A DNA stretch of 11,689 bases. Origin: Cycloclasticus sp. (GTDB taxonomy: Bacteria > Pseudomonadota > Gammaproteobacteria > Methylococcales > Cycloclasticaceae). The notes under the pieces are model-generated. The model was given only the letters and a program-made list of their open reading frames with translations, had not been told where the DNA came from and did no database searches. Of the stretch, positions 6,079 through 11,689 are shown piece after piece. Positions within the stretch are counted from its first letter, which is position 1. Each line of letters starts with the position of its first letter. The stretch is from contig JAGPVU010000075.1 of NCBI GenBank assembly GCA_018066825.1, positions 1 to 11,689 on the forward strand, read 5' to 3'. The translations under genes were made by a program, and so were the position numbers.

Positions 6079-7533
6079 ATGAACAAATTAAGCTATCTCG
6101 CGCTATTGGTTGTTTGGTTGATTAGCGCCTGTGCGGTAAACCCCGCGACCGGCGGGCGTGACTTTGTGTTGATGTCTGAAAATGAAGAGCTAGCGCTTGG
6201 GCGTCAATACAGTCAACAAGTGATGAAGCAATACCGCGCTTATGATAATGCGTCGTTACAACAGTACGTTCAGGCTGTCGGGGACAAGGTAGCCCGAGTC
6301 AGCCACCGGAAAAATTTGTTTTATCGTTTTACCTTACTGGATAGCACAGAAGTAAATGCATTTGCCCTACCAGGTGGCTATATCTATATCACACGTGGGC
6401 TATTAGTTTATCTTAATAGCGAGGCGGAGCTGGCAGCGGTGTTAGGGCACGAGCTTGGTCATGTAACCGCCCGGCATTCGGTAAGGCAGCACGGCTTGTC
6501 AACGGCAGGTAATGTGCTTGGGAGTATTATTGCAGCAACATCAGGGGTGCAAGGTGTCGGGCAATTAACGAATTTATTAAGCACCGGCATTGTCCGTGGT
6601 TACGGCAGAGAGCATGAATTGGAGGCGGATGGTTTGGGTGTTGAATACCTGCTTAAGGCGGGCTACCCAGCATCGGCGATGCAACAGGTTATAGCGACGC
6701 TTAAGAACCAAGAGTTATTTGATAAAAAGCTGGCGCAAGAACAAGGTCGTGAACCACGCGCTTATCACGGTGTTTTTTCAACCCACCCCGACAATGACAC
6801 GCGTTTACAACAGGTGTTAGCTGCCGCACAAAGCGGTGTTAAGCCGGCAAGGAGTCAGGTGTTAAAGGATGATGTGTTCCTAAAAAAATTAGTGGGTATA
6901 ACCTTTGGTGACAGTGAAAAGGACGGCATAACACGCGGTAGCACGTTCTATCATTCCGAATTAAACATCAAGATCAAATTCCCCGACAACTGGCTGATAA
7001 ACAACCACGCAAATTCCATTTCGGCTTCTGCTCCCGCTAATGAGGCGTATTTGCAATGGGCCGCACAAGATTTGAACCGAAAAATAACACCAAAAGAGTT
7101 TTTGCAAGCCAGATTGGGTTTGACCGACGCAATAAGTGAAGAAAGTCTGGCAGAGGGTCCTTTCTCTGGATATGCCATGGTTGTAGAAGGTAAAACGCCC
7201 TATGGCAAAGGGCTTCTAAGGGCAGCTGTTTTATATGATGGTACGCGGGCGTACCTGTTTTTTGCAGCGGTTAAACAAAAAGAAGGGTTTAAAAAATTCG
7301 ATCGAGATTTCATGGCGAGCTTAAAAAGTTTGTCTAGACTGACATCACAAGATAGGCGCGTTGCAAAAGAGCTGACGATTCAGCTTGAAAAAGCTCAGCA
7401 CAACACCAATGTGGCAACCTTGGCGACAAGTTCACCGATTACACACCACGCTGAAGACCAGATACGGCTTTTAAATGGCCTTTTCCCATCAGCAGAGCCT
7501 AAATCAGGTGACCTGCTCAAGATAGTCCGTTAG
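6079..7533 (+). CDS. M48-family zinc metalloprotease lipoprotein with C-terminal extension
   Basis: A 484-residue periplasmic protease anchored as a lipoprotein. The signal peptide ends in the lipobox ISAC with the lipidated Cys at 18. The M48 domain (about 30-250) has HELGH at 124-128 (two zinc His and catalytic Glu) and ELEAD at 180-184 giving the third ligand E180. STHPDND (H236) may correspond to the regulatory His of E. coli BepA. Unlike BepA there is no obvious TPR tail. Instead, about 288-420 forms a predicted alpha/beta domain (starting near FPDNW), and 430-484 ends in LNGLFPS...GDLLKIV, resembling the end of a LysM fold. This layout recalls COG4784 proteases. Likely role is outer-membrane or cell-wall protein quality control. 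The ribosome-binding site is weak. I give no symbol because bepA/loiP orthology is not supported. Confidence 0.9.
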   Translation: MNKLSYLALLVVWLISACAVNPATGGRDFVLMSENEELALGRQYSQQVMKQYRAYDNASLQQYVQAVGDKVARVSHRKNLFYRFTLLDSTEVNAFALPGGYIYITRGLLVYLNSEAELAAVLGHELGHVTARHSVRQHGLSTAGNVLGSIIAATSGVQGVGQLTNLLSTGIVRGYGREHELEADGLGVEYLLKAGYPASAMQQVIATLKNQELFDKKLAQEQGREPRAYHGVFSTHPDNDTRLQQVLAAAQSGVKPARSQVLKDDVFLKKLVGITFGDSEKDGITRGSTFYHSELNIKIKFPDNWLINNHANSISASAPANEAYLQWAAQDLNRKITPKEFLQARLGLTDAISEESLAEGPFSGYAMVVEGKTPYGKGLLRAAVLYDGTRAYLFFAAVKQKEGFKKFDRDFMASLKSLSRLTSQDRRVAKELTIQLEKAQHNTNVATLATSSPITHHAEDQIRLLNGLFPSAEPKSGDLLKIVR

Positions 7534-7570
7534 AATTACCGGTCAATTTTAGAATTATTAACCGTTGTGC

Positions 7571-7598
7571 TGAAGAATTTGGTGCGGCGCGTTAGAAT
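7571..7598 (+). promoter_or_regulatory. Candidate promoter of gltA
   Basis: TAGAAT at 7593-7598 (five of six to the -10 consensus) follows TGAAGA at 7571-7576 with a 16-base spacer; the -35 is poor. It lies in the 88-base gap between the protease stop and gltA, where no terminator is visible, so read-through from the protease gene is also possible. Confidence 0.3.
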
Positions 7599-7621
7599 CA
7601 AGCCTAAGTAAGGAGCTAGAG

Positions 7622-8914
7622 ATGTCTTTGAAAAATTTAACGCTAACCGATAACGAAACAGGGAAAAGCATAGAACTGCCTTTGTTGGAAGGTACCCTCG
7701 GTAACCCCACTATTGATGTTAAGGGGATCCCTGGTCAGCTAGGCTATTTTACGCATGATCCAAGTTTTGGTACCACGGCGAGCTGTGAAAGCAGAATCAC
7801 GTTTATTGATGGCGATAAAGGCATTCTTTTGCATCGCGGTTATCCGATAGAGCAGTTGGCGGAAAAGAGTAACTATCTAGAAACGGCCTATTTGCTGATA
7901 CACGGTGAGTTGCCAAATAAAGAACAATATGACGAATTTAGCACCGTTATTCGCCGACATACGATGATTAATGAGTCATTAAAAACATTTTTTGGTGGTT
8001 TTCGTCATGATGCCCATCCGATGTCAATGATGATGGGTGTTGTGGGTTCGTTGGCGGCTTTCTATCATGAAGGCCTGAATATGAATGATGAAGAGCATTT
8101 AATGATTTCCGCTCATCGCTTGATTTCAAAGTTACCGACAATAGCGGCGGCCTGCTATAAGCACTCTATTGGCGAGCCAATCGTTTATCCCCGTAATGAC
8201 CTAGAGTATTGTGAGAACCTGCTTTACATGATGTTTTCTGTGCCGTGTGAGGAGTATGTTGTTAGCCCGGTTGCGGCTAAGGCGTTAAACTTATTGTTTA
8301 TTTTGCACGCAGACCATGAACAAAATGCCAGTACATCAACGGTTAGGTTAGTTGGTAGTACGGGAGCCAATCCATTTGCCTGTATCTCAGCGGGTATTGC
8401 AGCATTGTGGGGGCCTGCTCACGGAGGCGCAAACGAGGGCGTGCTAAAAATGCTTGAAGAAATTGGTAGCGTAGAGAATATTCCTAAGTTTATCGAAAAA
8501 GCAAAAGACAAAAACGACCCATTCAGATTAATGGGCTTTGGACACCGTGTGTACAAAAACTTTGACCCTAGAGCAACTATTATTAGAGAAGTTTGTTATC
8601 AGGTACTGGAAGAAACGGGGATTAAAGATCCAATGTTTGGTTTAGCTATGAAGCTGGAAGAAATTGCACTTAAAGATGAGTATTTTGTTGAGCGTAAGTT
8701 ATACCCTAACGTCGACTTCTACTCTGGCGTTATCTATAAGGCGCTTGGGATTCCTGTGAGCATGTTTACCGTTATGTTCGCCTTGGCTAGAACTTCTGGC
8801 TGGGTGTCGCACTGGTTAGAAATGATGGGAGACCCAGACGGTAGAATTGGCCGTCCGCGCCAGCTTTACATGGGTGCTTTAGAGCGCGACTATATACCAT
8901 TAGAGAAACGCTAA
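7622..8914 (+). CDS. gltA: Citrate synthase, type II (NADH-sensitive type)
   Basis: Condenses acetyl-CoA and oxaloacetate to citrate, the entry step of the TCA cycle, in the cytoplasm. The 430-residue protein matches E. coli GltA along its whole length (427). Active-site residues are H267 (GPAHGGAN), H308 (GFGHRVYKN) and D365 (PNVDFYSG), with H229 in LHADHEQNAST binding oxaloacetate. The extra N-terminal region of about 50 residues and C209 in FSVPCEEY, equivalent to E. coli C206, mark the hexameric NADH-regulated class. A strong Shine-Dalgarno AGGAG (7611-7615) sits six bases before the ATG, fitting high expression. The sdh-suc operon usually found near gltA in Pseudomonas is absent here: the neighbours are a protease and PBP1a. 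A 2-methylcitrate synthase is unlikely given the type II sequence. Confidence 0.97.
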   Translation: MSLKNLTLTDNETGKSIELPLLEGTLGNPTIDVKGIPGQLGYFTHDPSFGTTASCESRITFIDGDKGILLHRGYPIEQLAEKSNYLETAYLLIHGELPNKEQYDEFSTVIRRHTMINESLKTFFGGFRHDAHPMSMMMGVVGSLAAFYHEGLNMNDEEHLMISAHRLISKLPTIAAACYKHSIGEPIVYPRNDLEYCENLLYMMFSVPCEEYVVSPVAAKALNLLFILHADHEQNASTSTVRLVGSTGANPFACISAGIAALWGPAHGGANEGVLKMLEEIGSVENIPKFIEKAKDKNDPFRLMGFGHRVYKNFDPRATIIREVCYQVLEETGIKDPMFGLAMKLEEIALKDEYFVERKLYPNVDFYSGVIYKALGIPVSMFTVMFALARTSGWVSHWLEMMGDPDGRIGRPRQLYMGALERDYIPLEKR

Positions 8915-8943
8915 AAAAACGCGGCTTTAGCCGCGTTTTTTTT
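8915..8943. terminator. Bidirectional intrinsic terminator between gltA and the PBP1a gene
   Basis: ACGCGGCT (8919-8926) pairs with AGCCGCGT (8929-8936). The stem is flanked by an A run on the left and eight T on the right, so it can end transcription in both directions. It begins directly after the gltA stop and lies 18 bases past the stop of the convergent PBP1a gene. Confidence 0.93.
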
Positions 8944-8960
8944 CAAAGCCAGCAGCGCAA

Positions 8961-11423
8961 TTAAAACAGTGCTTCTATCGTTTGTTGAGGGTCGCTTTGA
9001 ATCGATGTTGATATAGGGCTTGCGGTTTCAATCGAGGCCAAGTTTTCTTCCCGGAAATATTCAATAATAGCTTTCGGGTTTGCGGGGCCTGTCTTAAATC
9101 CGTTATCGGGGTCTATCAGCATGCCAACAATACCGTCAGGTTGTGATAATTCAACATGCGGCACGCCCTTGAGTGTTTCTTTCATAAAGGCCATCCAGAT
9201 GGGGAGTGCTGCCTTGCCGCCGGTTTCCCTGCCGCCCAACGGCTGGCTGTTATCAAATCCAACCCAAGACACAGCCACCAAGGATGGGTGGAAGCCATTA
9301 AACCAAGCGTCTCTTTGATCATTGGTGGTGCCCGTTTTACCGGCCAAGTCTGTTCTCCCAAGGCTGAGGGCACGCCGTCCGGTGCCATGTTTTACAACAT
9401 CCCTAAGAAGCGAGTTAACAATAAAGTTTAATTGGGGTGAAATGATGGCTTTGGCGTATGTTTCAGCTTCTGTGGCGTCGAGACCCGCTGTAGTCGTTAT
9501 GGGACTATTTTCTATTAAAGCGTGGCTTTGTAGAGATGGCGTGCGCGCAGCCTTGTTATTTGAGGGAGCGACAAGTGGCTTGGCTTGGAACAGCACTTCA
9601 CCGGAGTAAGAGAGCACCCTGTCTATAAAAAATGGCTTAACACGAAAACCACCGTTAGCAAAAACAGAATAGGCCGTTGCCATTTGGTAGGGGTTTGAGC
9701 TACCGCTGCCCAATGACAATGAGAGGTTTTTCGGTAAATCAGCGGGATCAAAGCCGAACTGAACGGCAAAATTACGCACATAATTGACCCCAACGTCCCG
9801 TAGTACTCTAATAGACACGAGGTTTCTGGAGTGGGTTAATGCCTCTCTCAGGCGGGTTGGGCCAAAAAACTTACCACTGTAGTTTTCAGGTCGCCATTGT
9901 TGCTCAAGTCCCGCGTCGTCAAACACCACCGGCGCGTCATTAATTAAAGTAGCGGTTGTGTAACCTTTAGATAAGGCGGCTGAGTACAAAAACGGCTTAA
10001 AGCCGGATCCAGGTTGGCGTTTTGCTTGGTAGGCCAGATTGAACTTACTAACGGAAAAAGCGTAGCCGCCAACTAAGGCGGCTAATGCGCCGTTGGAAGG
10101 GTTTATGGCAACTAAGGAGCCGGATACACTGGGGACTTGGGCTAGCTCAAAAGAAGGCCCTCCTGGTTTTTGGCGTATCCTTATAATATCCCCTGCCGAA
10201 AGGATATCAGCGGCTTGTTTAGGTTCTTTGCCTTGCCTGTTTTCATTAATGTAAGGCCAAGCCCACTTCAGGTCGTCCCACGCAATATCAATGAAGTGAT
10301 CATTTTTGTTCAAGACAGTGATGCTTTTTTCTGCCAGTGAAATAACGACAGCGGGGACAGTTTCGCCTATATTTTCATAGGCGGCTAAGAGAGCTGCCCC
10401 GGGGGAGTTACTCTCTAGATTAGACAAGTCGATGCGCCCCAAGACGCCGCGATAGCCGTGCCGTTTGTCATATTGATGTAGGCCATCACGGACGGCGGTG
10501 GTGGCGGCTTTTTGCTGACGAGCGTTAATCGTGGTGTAAACCTGCATGCCAGTGGTGTACGTGTCCTCGCCATATGTTTTATAGAGTTCATCGCGCACCA
10601 TTTCAGCAACGTAAGAGGCCTCTAATTCATACGAAGCTGCTTGAAGGTTTGCTGAAATGGGTTCGGCAAGAGCGCTTTCGAGTTGGTCTTGCTGAATATA
10701 GTTAAGGTCGTAGAGCCGATGAAGCACATAGTCACGCCTGACAATGGCGCGCTCGGGATTGGTGATCGGGTTAAAAGCAGACGGTGCCTTGGGTAGGCCG
10801 GCAATCATTGCCTTTTGTGCTAGCGTAAGCTCTGCGAGCTTTTTGCCGTAATAGACATCAGCCGCAGCCGCAATACCATAAGAACGGTGACCAAGATAAA
10901 TTTTGTTGAGATAGAGCGATAAGATCTCTTGTTTGCTGAGCTGTTGCTCGATTACAAATGACAATAAGATTTCGCGAAGTTTACGTAGGTAGGTTTTTTC
11001 ATTACTAAGAAAAAAGTTACGAGCGACCTGCATAGTAATGGTGCTGCCGCCTTGTTTTTTCTTACCGGTTAGTATCAGCTGAGTTGCGGCGCGCATTAAG
11101 CCCATAAAATCTACGCCGTTGTGGTTAAAAAAGTCTTTGTCTTCGGCGGCCAAAAAAGCATTGACTTGAAGGGTGGGTATATCAGCATAAGAAATGGGGA
11201 TGCGCTTCTTCTCACCAAATTTTGCGATTAAAAGGCCGTCTTCACTAAAAACGCTCAAAGGTGTTTGGAATTGAATGTTCGTTAGGGATTGAGTATCGGG
11301 TAGCTCAGGTATGATAATGAATTTGACGTATGCGGCTATTGCCACGGTAAAAAGTAGGCCGCATGCGACAGCAAATTTTAAAATGGAAAGAAAGATAGGT
11401 CTAAATTGATATCGTTGAGTCAT
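8961..11423 (-). CDS. mrcA: Penicillin-binding protein 1A (bifunctional transglycosylase/transpeptidase)
   Basis: An 820-residue class A PBP that polymerises lipid II and cross-links the peptides at the outer face of the inner membrane. A short cytoplasmic N-terminus is followed by one membrane anchor (about 12-38). The GT51 domain shows LAAEDKDFF (E94 catalytic), QGGSTITMQVARN (124-136), KQEILSLYLNKIYLG (second Glu, E166) and GLPKAPS. An OB-like insert typical of PBP1A spans roughly 320-430. The transpeptidase domain has S473-G-F-K476 (acylated Ser), S532-R-N534 and K696-T-G698, so all three penicillin-binding motifs are intact. Length is normal for PBP1A (about 800-850). No clear Shine-Dalgarno precedes ATG 11423. 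In Pseudomonas the same gene is called ponA and faces away from pilMNOPQ. PBP1B is excluded by the domain layout. Confidence 0.96.
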   Translation of the reverse strand: MTQRYQFRPIFLSILKFAVACGLLFTVAIAAYVKFIIIPELPDTQSLTNIQFQTPLSVFSEDGLLIAKFGEKKRIPISYADIPTLQVNAFLAAEDKDFFNHNGVDFMGLMRAATQLILTGKKKQGGSTITMQVARNFFLSNEKTYLRKLREILLSFVIEQQLSKQEILSLYLNKIYLGHRSYGIAAAADVYYGKKLAELTLAQKAMIAGLPKAPSAFNPITNPERAIVRRDYVLHRLYDLNYIQQDQLESALAEPISANLQAASYELEASYVAEMVRDELYKTYGEDTYTTGMQVYTTINARQQKAATTAVRDGLHQYDKRHGYRGVLGRIDLSNLESNSPGAALLAAYENIGETVPAVVISLAEKSITVLNKNDHFIDIAWDDLKWAWPYINENRQGKEPKQAADILSAGDIIRIRQKPGGPSFELAQVPSVSGSLVAINPSNGALAALVGGYAFSVSKFNLAYQAKRQPGSGFKPFLYSAALSKGYTTATLINDAPVVFDDAGLEQQWRPENYSGKFFGPTRLREALTHSRNLVSIRVLRDVGVNYVRNFAVQFGFDPADLPKNLSLSLGSGSSNPYQMATAYSVFANGGFRVKPFFIDRVLSYSGEVLFQAKPLVAPSNNKAARTPSLQSHALIENSPITTTAGLDATEAETYAKAIISPQLNFIVNSLLRDVVKHGTGRRALSLGRTDLAGKTGTTNDQRDAWFNGFHPSLVAVSWVGFDNSQPLGGRETGGKAALPIWMAFMKETLKGVPHVELSQPDGIVGMLIDPDNGFKTGPANPKAIIEYFREENLASIETASPISTSIQSDPQQTIEALF

Positions 11424-11679
11424 GCCGTGGTGGCTCGAAGGTTGTTAAGAATTCGCACTTATTGAGGTATTGTATTAGTATTGTGAAAGGAATCACATTA
11501 ACACGAGCTGAATTAATTAATTATAATAAAAAGCACACAATTAATAAAACTAAAGCTATACTCTAACTAAATGAGCTTAGTCTTTGATTTTATACTTGAT
11601 TTGGCGTTAATATTTTACATAAATTCTGAACGGCTTACGTTCTAACCATAAGAGAAAAAAAGAAAAAGGAAAAAAAAGG
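11424..11679. promoter_or_regulatory. AT-rich divergent regulatory region upstream of the PBP1a gene
   Basis: This 256-base gap contains no credible gene. From the PBP1a side it holds: a minus-strand TACAAT (complement of 11469-11474) as possible PBP1a -10; a 7-base direct repeat GTATTGT at 11467-11473 and 11478-11484, one helical turn apart; the CRP/Vfr-type palindrome described separately; an AT stretch with AATTAATTAATTA near 11510-11523; TATACT at 11557-11562; and TTGATT (11584-11589) with TAATAT (11608-11613, spacer 18) as a possible rightward promoter. The individual promoter assignments are weak. Confidence 0.5.
11482..11497. promoter_or_regulatory. CRP/Vfr-type binding site
   Basis: TGTGA (11482-11486), six bases, then TCACA (11493-11497) form a perfect inverted repeat equal to the consensus core TGTGA-N6-TCACA of the cAMP receptor protein and its Pseudomonas homologue Vfr. 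Flanking A/T bases (AT before, TT after) also fit. The centre is about 66 bases before the PBP1a ATG and 190 before the right-edge start. The match is directly seen; binding and direction of control are inferred. Confidence 0.6.
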
Positions 11680-11689
11680 ATGTCTTTTT
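11680..11689 (+). CDS. Start of a rightward gene cut by the window edge (pilM candidate)
   Basis: Only ATG TCT TTT and one further base are in the window (M-S-F). The support is the ribosome-binding site: AAGGA at 11666-11670 ends nine bases before the ATG. In Pseudomonas and many related bacteria the PBP1a gene is divergent from pilMNOPQ, the type IV pilus alignment operon, and PilM proteins often begin with a short residue run rich in Phe. Identity as pilM is inferred from position only and cannot be judged from three codons. Confidence 0.35.

Noticed and set aside
7530..7557. Direct repeat TTAGAATTA at 7530-7538 and 7549-7557, next to the protease stop codon.
   Set aside because: The copies are short, AT-rich and one includes the stop codon; no further copies or palindromic structure suggest an operator or mobile element.
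9121..9609. Several overlapping plus-strand and minus-strand frames (9121-9318, 9156-9431, 9182-9388, 9322-9609).
   Set aside because: All fall within the transpeptidase part of the PBP1a gene, which has intact KTG and neighbouring motifs in its own frame; they have no recognisable start signals.

Overview
The window reads as an ordinary core-genome segment of a gammaproteobacterium, probably a marine relative of the Pseudomonadales/Cellvibrionales. This rests on protein resemblance and gene order: a metX-metW-DUF4426 triplet as in Pseudomonas, a MetX-type (not MetA-type) homoserine acyltransferase, an AmpG permease, a type II citrate synthase, and a class A penicillin-binding protein 1A gene facing away from a gene that begins at the right edge. 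No tRNA, rRNA, CRISPR array, insertion sequence, integrase or phage gene was seen, and no gene looks foreign.

Left part (1-3617), sulfur and methionine. A 3'-truncated nitrite/sulfite reductase runs leftwards off the window. Back to back with it is metX, followed by metW (4-base overlap) and a secreted DUF4426 protein (1-base gap). The reductase makes sulfide, and MetX makes the acylated homoserine that can accept sulfide, so the two divergent units feed the same pathway.

Middle part (3618-5968). On the minus strand an exodeoxyribonuclease III of the Crc-like branch overlaps the start of ampG by 17 bases. The ampG stop codon abuts the DUF4426 stop codon with no base between. Divergent from the nuclease is rpmE (zinc-type ribosomal protein L31), with a recognisable promoter, a leader hairpin and a strong intrinsic terminator.

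Right part (5969-11689). An M48-family lipoprotein protease with a long C-terminal extension is followed by gltA. A terminator that can work in both directions separates gltA from the convergent gene for penicillin-binding protein 1A. The 256-base AT-rich gap upstream of that gene holds a perfect TGTGA-N6-TCACA palindrome of CRP/Vfr type. At the extreme right edge a reading frame opens behind a purine-only leader; it may be pilM, judged from known gene order only.

I found no convincing undescribed system. The points most worth a second look are the CRP/Vfr-type site, the catalytically intact Crc-like nuclease, the M48 protease tail and the persistent DUF4426-metW linkage.
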